A stretch of DNA of 64,000 nt from the NCBI GenBank assembly GCA_944470555.2, contig OX104127.1, positions 94,140,708 to 94,204,707 on the forward strand, given 5' to 3'. Shown in pieces: positions 1-10,365 of this stretch (positions are counted from its first letter, which is position 1; each line of letters opens with the position of its first letter). Made by a program: the position numbers and the translations under genes. The notes under the pieces are model-generated. The model saw only the letters and a list, made by a program, of their open reading frames with translations. It was not told the DNA's origin and ran no database searches. The stretch comes from Heterobilharzia americana (Eukaryota > Platyhelminthes > Trematoda > Strigeidida > Schistosomatidae).

Positions 1-988
1 AAGCTCAATAATGCTTCTAAAGTGAAGACAGGAGTGAAACAAGGTTGTCTACTGTCACCCATGATCTTCCTGTTTGTGGTCTACTGGATCATGTAATAAA
101 TAGTGAAAAGCAAGAAGAGGGGGATATGCTGGACCACGGAAAAGAACCTAGAAGATTTGGATTTCGCCGGTGATGATTTATATCTAATGTCACACAAATT
201 TGAAGATCTGCTGGCGAAAACTAACAAGTTGACAGAAGAGGCGGGACAGGGCAGCGAAGACGGGACATCAGGTGAATGTAGAGAAGACGGAGGTGATGAA
301 GATACTCAACCAACACCACCACCACCAACAACAACAACAAGCTTCAATCATCATCAGCGGGAGAAACCTAAAGGAAGTAACCTCTTTCATTTATCTAGGC
401 AGCATCGTCTCAACTACAGGCGGCACGGACGAAGACGTAAAGGTCATGATCGGAAAAGCAAGACAGGCATTCATTAACCTGAAACCAGTGTGGAGATCTG
501 CACTCATCATGTGGAACAACATCCGGATTTTTAACACCAATTCAGTAAAGTCAGTGCTTCTATATGGCTCAGAGACTTGACAGCGCGTTACGAAAGGGAT
601 TTCCAACAAACTACAGACATTCATCAACAACTATCTACGCTGGCTCGTTACTGAAGATCAGATGGCCAGAAAGAATCAGCAACAAAGAACTCTGGCTGAC
701 TGGCTGGTAACGAACCAACCAAGAACCTATCACTTAACAAATATGCAGAAGGAAGTGGAGATGGATTGGACCAGGCATACACTGAAAAAGGCCTACTGGG
801 GATATCACGCGCCAGGCCAGGCACTCGAGTTAGGCGTCCGAGGGTGAGGAGATAGTGCGAGGAGGAAGCCAGAGCTTGTGGGCTGTCGTGAAGACGGGTT
901 CAAAAGATTGCAGAGAACAGAGCGCATTGGAGACGTGCTACTGAAGCCCTATGTTCCATTAGGAACCCAAGGGACAAATAATAATAAT
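1..988 (+). mobile_element. RTE-type non-LTR retrotransposon, 3' fragment (copy A)
   Basis: This is the C-terminal part of a LINE reverse transcriptase, cut by the left window edge. Reading along the plus strand gives the RT motif 'VKQGCLLSPM' (about 30-62), then the catalytic box as 'LDFAGDDL' (about 154-180; the usual FADDL with one inserted Gly), then 'SFIYLGSIV' and 'VKSVLLYGSET', then a C-terminal tail ending '...RNPRDK'. The frame changes near 270-340, at a CCA/ACA-type simple repeat, and stops follow at about 578 and 845. It ends at about 975-988 in a TAA-type repeat, as expected for RTE elements. The same 3' end is found at 29,340-29,430. It is dead coding sequence. The family is recognised from the motifs, and the name SR2-like is inference. 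Confidence 0.9.
311..342. repeat. Simple repeat (CCA)n/(ACA)n inside RTE copy A
   Basis: A short run of CCA then ACA triplets lies where the RT reading frame switches. It probably expanded inside the coding region and caused or accompanies the frameshift. The equivalent part of copy C (about 28,935-28,975) has only scattered ACA units. Confidence 0.8.
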
Positions 989-999
989 AATTAGAAGAC

Positions 1000-1590
1000 G
1001 TTGATTATCTGAAAAATGTAAAGCATTGACGCTATACATTTTGAGCGATCTGACCACATATTTACCTGTGAATTTATACTATATGAAAACTGAAGGCGGA
1101 GGAAAAAAATTACAACAAAAGGGAATTAAATAATAAGAAGGACAATGCAGATAGAATGGCAAGTTTTGAAGACAACCTTGGTGATACGATAAGATGAGCA
1201 TTTCCAGGGCAGGTTCAACGTAGGGACAAACCGTTTTTGAACACTCAAAGAAAGCTTAAATTTGTGTGTGGCTAGCACTTCAAAAAAGTAAGTATACACC
1301 TCTGATAGTTTCTATAAGTCTGCTTTAATATCAACCCTGTGACCTTTATCAATAGTATGTTTTCTAGTGAGTGATGGTTATCTGTCGCCTGCGGTTATCG
1401 ATGTTCGCAAATCAAGCTGCTTTCATAGCTATTTTGGTACATATTTCCTGTCCAACAAGCAGATATGTCGATTAGTCCTCCTGCTAATGTAAACTGATAA
1501 ATGCAGTGGGATATGACGCAGTCGTTTATGCAGTGTTGAGGTCTGTGTTGCAACATGTGACTGATTTTCTCAACTGCAGTAAGCCTATAT
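1000..1590 (-). mobile_element. Penelope-like element 3' fragment, clade 2 (copy a)
   Basis: Read on the minus strand, 1,590 to about 1,180 gives a decayed GIY-YIG endonuclease tail: a segment like 'RRTNRH', then 'TIDKGHRVDIKADL', then 'FKLSLSVQKRFV' and 'LNLPW', the usual order at the end of a PLE protein. Stops and frame changes are frequent. The sequence down to about 1,000 matches the tail of the PLE at 35,350-36,083 ('gagcratctgaycayatatt' pattern), which supports orientation and family. The RT part is absent, so it is 5' truncated. Confidence 0.65.
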
Positions 1591-1639
1591 GCATAGTATT
1601 TTATGCCAATGGCAGACCTAAGCCTTTGTTTTAAAATTA

Positions 1640-1840
1640 CGTTGTAAGATTCCCTTCTGTATGTTAATGAGATACATTTTTTATTGGCTGCAAACTACTG
1701 AAAACTATTGGTTAAAAAATATTGACGTTTTTATGCACACTAAGTATATTTAATTGAAAATGTACATCTCCCTGAAGATGGTATCATTAGAAGCAAATTT
1801 GTTCACTAAAGCCTATTCAATTATAACTCTGTGGCGATAC
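1640..1840 (+). repeat. PLE terminal region (pLTR-like), inverted relative to copy a
   Basis: The block 'cactaagtatattta' followed 20-40 nt later by 'gcaaatttgttcact' is shared with 15,290-15,365, where it follows the end of a plus-strand PLE protein. Here it lies on the 5' side of minus-strand copy a and points the other way. PLEs are known for terminal repeats in direct or inverted arrangement, so this may be the other end of copy a or a separate fragment. Confidence 0.5.
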
Positions 1841-2320
1841 TTAAATTTCACTGATCTCTCGGTTGGATATATACTTCACAAAAGAAATACTGTACATCCA
1901 CTTAAAAAAACTTTTTTATGTGGGAAACGAAATTAAGAATATGTTTAAATATTTGTTCTAAAGTATGAAAAATGAAGAAAGAAACAAGTTCAAATAATTG
2001 TATTTAGTAATTTGTAACGACCTTTTTCGGTCACTAAAATAATACAGTTATCCAATACCTCACATATAATTGAATTTCTACATATCTTCTTTCAGTTATT
2101 TATTCATTAATCTTCAGTCGAATGAACTAACTGCGTACAAAGCCATGACCAATGTATGAGTAGTTATAAGAAAAATGACTGGTCAGATATAGAATCAGGT
2201 TATTTAAGGTCACTATGAAATACAACAAGTTAACATATATACTTAATACTCCTTTATGTAAATATTCAGATAAGGGCAGACAGAAATACACTTATCAGCT
2301 TGAAGTTTTGTCGAGATTAA
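1841..2320. other. No recognisable feature
   Basis: AT-rich. An AG acceptor-like site at 2,094-2,095 after a pyrimidine tract is followed by a 58-nt open stretch to GTATGA at 2,154, which is too short to call. Confidence 0.3.
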
Positions 2321-2480
2321 TGATTTTAGGTTGGTATTCAACACGAACTGACATCAGTAGGAGAAATGTTCAGGACCTGGTAGCAACTTCCTTCGAGATG
2401 GATATCGTGACCGGTGAGGCTAATCAAGTTGAACGTAAGGATAAATAGTCACCGATAGTATTGGGTGGAAGTCGCACCAC
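2321..2480 (+). repeat. Unnamed dispersed repeat, 5' neighbour of SINE
   Basis: This stretch aligns by eye with 63,280-63,400: 'cgtgaccggt' then about 25 nt to a 'gayaaata' block, then the same spacing into a tRNA-like segment. The two copies have diverged strongly. It may be the 5' part of a longer SINE-containing repeat. Confidence 0.45.
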
Positions 2481-2722
2481 ATCACGAACTGACTGAAAAA
2501 AGAAACTGTGGACCACTGCATTCCAACCCAGTGGCTCAACAGTGACGTGTTGGCTGGAGAAGCTGAAAGTCATGGGTTCAATCCTTGGTGGGGTCATTAG
2601 TGCGCACTGCTGAGGAGTCCCAAACGGAGACCAGGCAGATGCTCGAAACTCCTAGGCCTTCACCATTTCTCCAGCTAATGTCAATCTGATGAATACCAAC
2701 TTAAATCACAATTATCAAATGT
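2481..2722 (+). mobile_element. Sm-alpha-like SINE with decayed hammerhead ribozyme (S1)
   Basis: A tRNA-like head is visible: 'gtggctcaac' resembles an internal promoter A box and 'gggttcaatcc' (about 2,574-2,584) a B box, the two RNA polymerase III signals of tRNA-derived SINEs. About 25 nt downstream lies the schistosome hammerhead core, 'ctgaggagtccc' (2,610-2,621) and 'cgaaac' (2,644-2,649). The loop between them is expanded by about 15 nt, so the ribozyme is probably inactive. The 3' end 'atgaataccaac' recurs in the SINEs at 63.0-63.5 kb. No protein is encoded. Confidence 0.72.
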
Positions 2723-3482
2723 ACAAGAAAAAAGGAAGGAGATTCCCCCAGTAAAATCGAGAAGTAAGTCAGATGATGTAAAACAATTTGTACTTCAGAA
2801 TCAGCATCACGAAACACCAAAGTTAAAACAGTATCAAACCACCATCATATGGCAGTAAGTGCCATTAATGACAGGAAACATACGTCTCCTGAGACAAACT
2901 TAAAACAAGGAATAAATATGACGAAACCAGGATTTGGTGAATTCAAAGACTTCCGTCTTACTTGTCAGCTGAATACTTGACATACTTTATTATATTTAAG
3001 AATAAGCAGTACAAAAAAACATACACCTGTATATATGATAGACTAAGACGTCAATTTAAGTATGATAACATAGAGAAGAACAATTTTTCGATGTCAAGTG
3101 GAATAATGCAAAAGGTAGGATTGGATTGTCGAAATGAATGGGTTGTAGATAATTTACGTAATTAATGATAAGTTTGGATATTAGTGTAGTCTAAAGAGTC
3201 GTGTAGATCTGTAGTAGGAAAATAATAATAAAAATTCACTTGGAAGTTACAGGTTTTGAAAGTTCCCACCAGATAAATAAGAACAAGACATATAAGCGAA
3301 CGATTCGCATACAGTAATGTAAGCAAAAAAACTGCTGATTGTGGTAAAGAAAAGTTCATAATAGATTCCTTATTGCTGGATGGTGGTGTTTTATTTAAAA
3401 CTTCATTCTTTGTTGTGGGGAATTTATCTTCTGTTAGTTTGTCGAACATTCAATTTGAGTCTTTCCGCAAATTAGGTGGAGA
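2723..3482. other. No recognisable feature
   Basis: AT-rich. The minus-strand open frame 3,449-3,162 (95 codons) has a hydrophobic middle but no family I recognise and no supporting splice signals. I would not call it a gene. Confidence 0.3.
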
Positions 3483-4397
3483 GATGATTGAAGCTTAGCT
3501 ACCAGTGTCTAGATGGGACCAACACATTCAAATATATACTCGGATTTCACATCATCTCACCCCAAATATATCAAAGTAAGCTCCATGAAATGTTTAAGTC
3601 ATCCGCTTAGCAGTTGAACCAGTAAGTCAGAAAACCTAAATAAGGAAACGAAACAATTCGAGAGACACCAACTCCTAATAACTACCCTCCGGAATTAACT
3701 GAAACATCTATGTGGACTGATAAGCGAAGGAGTGTTAATGCTAGTGGAGATTGTAACATGACTGAGAAGGAACTCAAATCCTCTGTAGAGTTGGCGTAGA
3801 AAGAAGGCACTCCGGAAATCTTACGTAGAATTCCTAACAACCCTGACATTACGATGGCATTTAAACCGACAAACTCAGTCGGAGAGAAACATGGTAGGCT
3901 GAAACATAGAGCAGGGTGAATTAGCAAACAACCCAATCTATCAAATACCATGTAGTGATTGTGAGGTCAAGTATGTAGGTCAAATCAGTCGGTTGACGTC
4001 AGTCAGAATAGCAGAACATAAAAACTTGACGAGATACACAGTGGTAGACCCTATTAATATGAGCAATTTGAGGGAGAACTCGGCCATCACTCTGCATGCA
4101 CTGACACATAATCACACTATAGGATGGGTGGGATAAGGTGACAATTTTAAAATGTGAAGTGGCTAGATGTAGGGAGACACTGGTCACAGAATCTTTGTTC
4201 ATTGAATCAACATCTAACAGATGTAGTGGAATGATTCATCACCGATTACAGAGATCCGAGAAATTTTACTACGTTTACTACCTACTACAGGATGAAGAAC
4301 CATTGGACTATCTGAAGGATGTTAGGAAGTCGTATGGATACTGTGATATGCATATGAACAATAAATTCTGATCAAAACATCGTCCAGTAAATTGTAC
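3483..4397 (+). mobile_element. Penelope-like element, clade 1, endonuclease end (copy h1)
   Basis: The plus strand encodes the end of a PLE protein. Around 3,925-4,010 the GIY-YIG endonuclease opens with 'IYQIPCSDCEVKYVGQ', followed by 'VRIAEHKNLTRYT' and 'ITLHALTHNHTI'. The tail frame 4,210-4,371 ends '...YGYCDMHMNNKF'. The CxxC before 'YVG' is the zinc-binding pair of this PLE endonuclease type. The RT domain is missing (truncated near 3,483), and stops and frameshifts break the frame, for example near 3,805, 3,925 and 4,135. It is about 98% identical by eye to 22,580-23,475 in opposite orientation. Long antisense open frames here are shadows. Confidence 0.87.
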
Positions 4398-4490
4398 TGT
4401 CACTGATTGCTGTACCAAATATACAATCTTTTATGAGATTTAATTTTCAATTAGGTCCTGTTTAGGCTTTATTATAACTTAAGTTGCTGA

Positions 4491-4509
4491 ATATATATAT
4501 ATATATATT
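4491..4509. repeat. (AT)n microsatellite
   Basis: A short AT run at the 3' end of the reverse-oriented SINE that follows. It could be the SINE tail or part of the target. Confidence 0.9.
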
Positions 4510-4510
4510 G

Positions 4511-4719
4511 ATGTTAGTTGGTTGGAGGCAATCGGCAGGAAGCCCTTGACCTAGGTTTCGTGCTTTTTGGCACTCGTCAGCAAAGCGTGTCTGCAACCTC
4601 GACGGAACTGATGTCTCGCTGAGATTCGAACCGGCGTTGCCACAATGCAACTATGATCGATAGAATTCGGTCTGCATATAGGACTAGACAACACGAAATT
4701 GGTTGCACTCCCGTTACCA

Positions 4720-4722
<3 letters not shown>
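4511..4722 (-). mobile_element. tRNA-headed SINE, second type, reverse orientation
   Basis: On the minus strand the element reads from about 4,720 to 4,511. It contains the B-box-like 'ggttcgaatctca' (about 4,623-4,635), then 'tgctgacgagtgcc', and ends in a block whose plus-strand form is 'ttagttggttggaggca'. That last block recurs at 20,785-20,840. AT microsatellites lie on both sides, suggesting insertion into an AT tract or a tail of AT units. No protein is encoded. Confidence 0.72.

Positions 4723-4776
<54 letters not shown>
4723..4776. repeat. (AT)n microsatellite, about 50 nt
   Basis: Near-pure AT repeat on the 5' side of the reverse SINE. The Ile-Tyr repeats of any reading frame here are not a protein. 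Confidence 0.95.
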
Positions 4777-4777
<1 letters not shown>

Positions 4778-4965
4778 AACCAACCCTTTAGACTAATCGG
4801 TTACCGTAACAGGTGCTTTAATATTACTATGGTGGTGATAATATAAATAATGATTATAGTCATAACATTGTCCGCGTTGACTGATGTATTTGTAATACAG
4901 ATGACAATGATGATAAAGACCAGGAAAACGGAAGGAAAATCTAGACATTCGGATAATGAAATTAG

Positions 4966-5186
4966 ATCAAATGCTTGGAAATGTATAATTTGCCCAATAC
5001 TGAAGGACGAACTAAGTGGTTAACAAAGCCACTGGTTCGAATTCCGTCGCGAGACCAAACTTCATTTTACCTTCAGTCACCATCCGGTACCAATAATAAT
5101 TACAATAATAACAATAGTTATGGTGGAACAGGAGTGAGAACTGAGTCAGTTGCCAGTAGATTACGTCATCAGGACAGTAAGATAGC
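4966..5186 (+). CDS. Candidate coding segment, Asn-rich, unidentified
   Basis: An open frame from the stop at 4,963 to TGA at 5,203. It contains an Asn run ('TNNNYNNNNSYGG') and a polar, Ser/Arg-rich end. A donor-like GTAAGA sits at about 5,187, so an exon could end there in frame. I see no strong acceptor. Asn-rich segments are common in AT-rich flatworm proteins, but this could be chance. Confidence 0.22.
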
Positions 5187-5209
5187 CAGTTGTTTATTGA
5201 GATGAATAC

Positions 5210-6105
5210 TAATGATAATTAGAAAACAGAGTTCAAGGTGAATCCTCAGTTTCGAAAAATGCTTGTCAGGTTTTACAATTAAATTTACAAATTACTCAGC
5301 AAAGAAATCTGATACCAATATGGTAATTGAATTCCGTTAAGGTGGTAGTAACTTAAACAAAATCTCGGGAAGTTTATATGCCCTCAGTAGTCAATCCTTG
5401 TAGATATGTGAATGAATTGTGAATATGCGCCGGAATAAAGGGGGATAGAATTATCGTTGCATAGAAACTAGATAGTAGAATGTTAAAATTACTAATCAAT
5501 CATGAAACTAAGATTAAAATATAAAATTGAAATTAAGATGGAGCTTAACGATAATGACAACCACTAGAGTACAAACAAAGATAATATTTACATTTATCTG
5601 AGTGACCAGAAATGAAATTATTGAAGTGGTATCTTCAGTGAAGCTGAAGACTATGGAAGGGAAAAGGAACGAAAAAACATCTTCTGCATGCATAAATTAG
5701 GTTTCAAAATTTTAGTTGCTATGGCTTCTGCTATGCTTACCAATCTGAGGTGCACAAACTTCAAGTATTTTGATGGCACTCAGTATAGGATGGTAAATGC
5801 TGAGGTTTTGTTAATCTTATGCTCAGTATATACCAGATGGGCGAGTATTCAGTTTTCTATGGATTTCACTGTTAATTTGCCTAACCACGCTGAATACTAT
5901 TCAGTTAAGTGATGATAGACTTGCCCAGTCGACCTACGTATGTAACTATCTCTATAGAAGCAGTTAAATTTGATAATAATGATAACGATGTTAACAGGAA
6001 TAAGGTTAATTAAACGAAACAAATCCGGAAAGGAAAACAAAACAATAATATAGTGGTGATAATTAAAGACAAGTAGCAAAAGGAAGAATAAAAATAAGCA
6101 GATGA
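5210..6105. other. No recognisable feature
   Basis: No repeat family seen. The open frame at 5,688-5,912 (74 codons) has no recognised similarity or clear splice sites. Confidence 0.3.
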
Positions 6106-6109
6106 CGTT

Positions 6110-7205
6110 GCAATTTCTACCATGGTAGATTCAAGCTGACTACCACTTATTTCCAAATGCAGAGGTTTGGTTTGGAAACTTGAATCGCACAGCCTTCTGC
6201 AGTTGCAAGCAACTTCTTATTCTGCTGTCTGCTGATGACCATAAAGGAGTCACAAGTAACCAATATCATGCCCATAGTCCATTAGGTGTTTCGTTATCCA
6301 AATCCTCGGGGTCCTTTTCTGGCACGCTTCAGCCATTTAGGTAGTTACTCAACCATTTATGTAGTCAGACACCTCTACTTCCGTTGACACATTCGAAATT
6401 ATATACGCATTTAAATTTGTCGAGAACGGGAGCTTTTTTTGCGTGATTGTTGTGATACGGGTGCTGAGAAAAGCAAGCTTAGCAGCGTAAAAATGCTTTT
6501 TGAAGGACTTTTCTTGTCCCGGCCTAACTACATCTAGCACGTCGTCACTTTCAAATAAAAAGGTGATATAGACTGGCTTTTCTGTACTATTAGGGACGTC
6601 GTATTGGTTCCTACCCATTTTACTTGATTGTACATTAGGCTTCCTGGGTACCTATTCTTCACTAACATGTTTTTCAAAGTCATCGTTTCGTAGTCCATTG
6701 TGCTCTCAGGAGAAATTTCCTGGTACTTAGTGGGAACAACATCACTCACTAGGAGGTGGCTACATCCAGCTGACGAATCCCAGATCTGACAAAACATGGG
6801 TCCTGGATTCCACAGCTAGCCACTCACTATTCATTATTAATATATATTAAACACTTTTGTATTGGATCGGGACAAAGCTCTTAAAATGAAGGTGCTCTTA
6901 TGTTCATGAAGGTTTTCTATGAATGAACCTTTTGACAGATCCATCGGTTATTTTCTCTTATGAGATATCCTAGAATCTGATCATGTTTTCTTCGTGCTGA
7001 ATCTTGAAGGTCAGGTTTGGATGACATGAACTGAAGCTCTTTAGTAGTGCTCCTGCCCCCCACTTCGCTTTTATATATCGTAAAGATGTCAGTTATGTAA
7101 CGGTGCCATGGCTTAGTCTCATTTGTGAAGCACTCCAGGTTATCTTTTATGCGATTGGGTGAAAATAAACCAGCAAAAGGGGGCTCGGAGGTATTCATTC
7201 CAACC
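6110..7205 (-). mobile_element. Penelope-like element, clade 2 (copy b)
   Basis: Read on the minus strand from about 7,200. The RT catalytic box survives as 'WHRYITDIFTIYKSE' (about 7,110-7,060), where YVDD is expected, so the Asp pair is damaged. After a gap come the linker 'EKPVYITFLFESDD' (about 6,580) and 'FYAAKLAFL', then a decayed GIY-YIG region. The end reads 'HLMDYGHDIG' and 'SLNLPW'-like sequence near 6,150-6,120. The order matches PLE proteins. At least three frame changes and several stops make it non-functional. Confidence 0.78.
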
Positions 7206-7210
7206 CCATC

Positions 7211-8739
7211 AGTTTGATGGAATAACTATTCGTTGAACTGGAACTAGATGTTCTTGGTACATAGATTCATTTCATTTGTATTTGACTAGTTACATTAACT
7301 GGCCATACCAATACTTCTCAGAAAGCTTCAAAAAGTCATTTCACTAAATTTCTAAAGATTTAAGATACGCACATAATTGCAATCTCCAGAGCAATGAACT
7401 TTAAGACATCCATGGGAATGAAATTAAATAGCATATTTCATACTCCAGATTTCCATTAGATCGATAGTTATCGGTGAAACGAAAGACTCACCTTAAACTT
7501 ATTGGTCATACACAAAAAGTAACACAAGTTGATTATGCGAAGATCAAATCACAAAATATCGATTTACTTGGAAAACTGTTGCCTCGTGATTTTGTGATCA
7601 AAACAAGCTAAACAGCTGTTCAGTGGAATCTAATTATCGCGATGGCTAGAGATTCTGTCATTCATAAGAAAAAGCTTTTCCTCAGTGAAAAACTTAGTAA
7701 TTTTGAGAAAAATGGTAAATAATAGGAGTTGAATTTAGGCAAAGTTGAAATTGGAAACAAAACTGAATAACCTCAGTCAATTAAGGGATAGTACTATCAG
7801 GAAGTAAAAAGTATACCTCATTTTAGGACACAATGCACCAAAAAATAATTTTTAGTAAATTTAAGTTCGAATATAGTTTATTTCCAAAACAAACAATAAC
7901 TCAGCTTATCTTAAATCAAACTTCGAACCACTTTTGGTGACCTGCTATTCCGATATCAGGCAAGTCTGGAATGAATGAAGATGAATGCCTACTCATGACA
8001 CTGAATTATGCTCATGCTATTATCTGGAGTGACAAACATCCAAATATGTTAACTGGTAAACTTCAACGGAGTGGGTGTATAGTGGGCTAGCTGTTACACA
8101 AGCCTTAGCATGTACACAGTACAGAAGTCCAAAGTCATAGAGCAACAGACTGTGGTTAAGTAGTTTCTAAGTTTAGTGGTTATGTGGCTGGTTCCAGTCT
8201 GCAACCATACTAAACTAAAATCCGTTAGATCCTGCGAACCACTCCATGGAATTTTAACGTAAACCCCTTTAAACGAAAGAAATCATGAGAGCTCGATTTT
8301 ATGATTGGTATTAAATTAACGTTACAATTGTACGGTTAGTCAGTCAGTGACAAAACGTTATCATATCATGTTATACCATATCAAGACATAGAGAAATGCA
8401 GTAACAGAGCCATGGAGTTATTTTTGCATTCGGTAGGACAAAATAAAAATGTTTTCCATATTTCTTTGCCATGCCAGAATTGACTAGGACCTCATAGTGA
8501 ATTGCTTTAATAACAGTAGGATAAAACTGTTAGTGAATTTTAAAGCAGTTACACAATGTCTTCCTAGAGTTTTACAGTTCTGTCTTCTTCGACATTGATG
8601 TGTGCCTACTTTTTATCAGTGTGCATGACTTTACCACCTTGTATCTGTATTCATCTCAATGACAAAAGTTAAAATCCTATTACAAAATTAAGATAAACCT
8701 GAATTCCTTATTAGATACTTTGACTTTGGCATGAATACA
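7211..8739. other. No recognisable feature
   Basis: Unique-looking AT-rich DNA. No open frame of useful length, repeat family or RNA gene recognised. Confidence 0.3.
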
Positions 8740-8880
8740 AGCAACAACTTCTGATCGAAAAGTCCTGAAGTAAATAACGCTGTTTCACTGTGAGCTATAT
8801 TAAATAAACAATCTAATATAGAATTGCACTCCACTACAGTGTCCAAGTTTTACACTGATGATACGTTTGAGTTTTCGTAG
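8740..8880 (+). repeat. PLE clade 1 terminal repeat fragment (solo)
   Basis: The run from 'agtaaataa' through 'gtccaagttttacact' matches 37,250-37,345 on the plus strand and 41,885-42,010 on the minus strand. At the latter site it follows the protein end of PLE copy h3. No PLE coding sequence adjoins this copy. Confidence 0.6.
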
Positions 8881-9015
8881 AATGAAGCTTGTGGGGTATG
8901 ACTGACGGTGATCCTCGTGCATTCGCCAGTGGATTTAATAAGCACGAATACTTGCGTAAAACCTAGTTAAATAACTTAAACCAGCTCCTTTGTCCTTCAT
9001 TCTTATTCTAAACAG

Positions 9016-9114
9016 GTATGCAGAAAAGAATCTATTTGACATCAACCAAATCTTCTTCGACATGCATTATTCAATTTATCGTTCGTTGGACTACCTGATG
9101 CAGTTGGTCGAGGG
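9016..9114 (+). CDS. Candidate exon 1 of an unidentified host gene
   Basis: A pyrimidine-rich acceptor ends in AAACAG at 9,015 and opens a 99-nt stretch with no stop in one frame. The translation begins 'YAEKNLFDINQIFF' and ends 'DYLMQLVEG', followed by GTAGCA, a weak donor. It leaves two bases (GG), completed by the first base of the 16-nt candidate exon at 9,281. The composition is protein-like and it matches no transposon I know. I cannot name the gene. The splice chain is inference from sites and phase. Confidence 0.42.
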
Positions 9115-9280
9115 GTAGCAGTGATTTTGAGAAAAGCCTCTTTAGATTTTAGTGATTAAACTGATTACTTTTGCCTGGCACCGCTGGTTTGATTAGGGAT
9201 GTCAGGTTCATGTTAGATGACTGGTGATTTGAGAACTTCTTGGTAATTGATTAATCAAATTATATTTACGTATTTTTCAG

Positions 9281-9296
9281 TCTCATGAAGATTGAT
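9281..9296 (+). CDS. Candidate 16-nt microexon
   Basis: Sixteen bases sit between a strong acceptor (ATTTTTCAG ending 9,280) and a consensus donor (GTAAGT from 9,297). The first base completes the split Gly codon left by 9,016-9,114, and the rest reads LMKID, ending at a codon boundary. The exon at 10,168 then opens in phase 0. Microexons are a known schistosome feature. Without transcripts this remains a prediction. Confidence 0.38.
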
Positions 9297-9599
9297 GTAA
9301 GTTATTATTCACTAAATAGTTCAGGTATCAAAATATAGTTTGTTTATGATAGATCAATCTGATGCGTAAATCTCAAGCCCAGATCATCACAGAAAATACT
9401 TAAGTTATCATTTTCTAGACACGCAATAAATAACATCTTTAACTTTGGTCAGGAAATAAATAAATGTAAGTGAATTTCCTAATAATCCAGTATGTTTATA
9501 CCTTCGCTTCCAAAAGAAATCTGTAACCGTAGTTACTTAACTTTAAATACTGATGAAAAAGTTTAGATTGTTAAAAGTAAGGGGTAATCAAGAAATATC

Positions 9600-9826
9600 A
9601 TGAGTGGACAGAAGTTGAAAACTGTGAACTACTGGACTCTGACCCAACGGCATGATGGGTAATGCTTTCACCGAGAGATCTGAAGGTTCTGTGTTCGGTC
9701 CAAGGCTTGGTAGAGGGTGAGTACTGGTGAGAGTTTGCATTTTAGGACGGAACATTTTCCCAGTGCTTCCAGGTCACTAACGGTTGTTCAACAGACCTCA
9801 GTTTGTGATGAATCCAAGTATAAAAA

Positions 9827-9829
<3 letters not shown>
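9600..9829 (+). mobile_element. Sm-alpha-like SINE with decayed hammerhead (S2)
   Basis: A tRNA-like head ('ggttctgtgttcggtcc' as a degenerate B box) is followed by hammerhead remnants 'ctggtgagag' (about 9,724) and 'ggacggaac' (about 9,744), then 'cagtgcttccagg', typical of the 3' half of these SINEs. The CUGANGA core is altered, so cleavage is unlikely. It lies in the intron predicted between 9,297 and 10,167 and ends at an AT microsatellite. Confidence 0.72.

Positions 9830-9859
<30 letters not shown>
9830..9859. repeat. (AT)n microsatellite
   Basis: About 15 AT units directly after SINE S2. Confidence 0.95.
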
Positions 9860-9861
<2 letters not shown>

Positions 9862-10167
9862 AAACGATTAATTGCCTGCTTTTAAACAGTACAACTCAAG
9901 CAGATTTATGGATAGGCCTCTTATAAAGTTGGTAGATCCAAATTTCCTTGATGATATTAAGTGTAGTTTAGAAGGCCGAATGGTGACGCATTTGGATCTA
10001 GATCAAAATGTTTGCTATGGTTGCTTCCAGTTATTCAATAAAAAGTAGCTTAGTTCCCATTTTATAAATTCTATCAGTCTAATTCGCTCGGGACTTAGAG
10101 GTGAATAGTATAGCTTTCGTGGCTACTCAATAATCCACTATTTGCATTAACTTTTCATATATTTTAG

Positions 10168-10329
10168 GCATCTACTGTTAGAATGATATTTCACAGAAAC
10201 ACTCCAACTATCTGGTTACCAGAATTTCGCGTTGAATGCAATTCTGTCCCATTTAGACTCAACATTTAACTTCACGAAGTTTTCGTGCTGAAAGACCATA
10301 GTCCACATGGGGTTATCTTTTCTCTACAA
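10168..10329 (+). CDS. Candidate exon 3 of the same gene, with an in-frame TAA
   Basis: A strong acceptor (CATATATTTTAG ending 10,167) opens a 162-nt segment in phase 0, matching the end of the 16-nt microexon. It reads 'RNTPTIWLPEFRVECNSV' and, after a TAA at 10,267-10,269, continues protein-like with 'LHEVFVLKDHSPHGVIFSLQ' to a GTAAAA donor. Either the gene stops at the TAA, the gene is decayed, or the base call is wrong. The next 36 nt (10,330-10,365) begin GT and end AG, the size of a schistosome mini-intron. I do not recognise the protein. Confidence 0.4.
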
Positions 10330-10365
10330 GTAAAATTCTAGTGCAGTTTATTTAATCCATTTTAG

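Noticed and set aside
3682..3951. Minus-strand open frame, repeated as the plus-strand frame at 23,018-23,272
   Set aside because: Both are antisense to PLE copies h1 and h2. Their similarity to each other only reflects the duplicated DNA.
4577..4783. Ile-Tyr-rich open frames, also near 9,820-9,870 and 38,870-38,930
   Set aside because: Produced by AT microsatellites.
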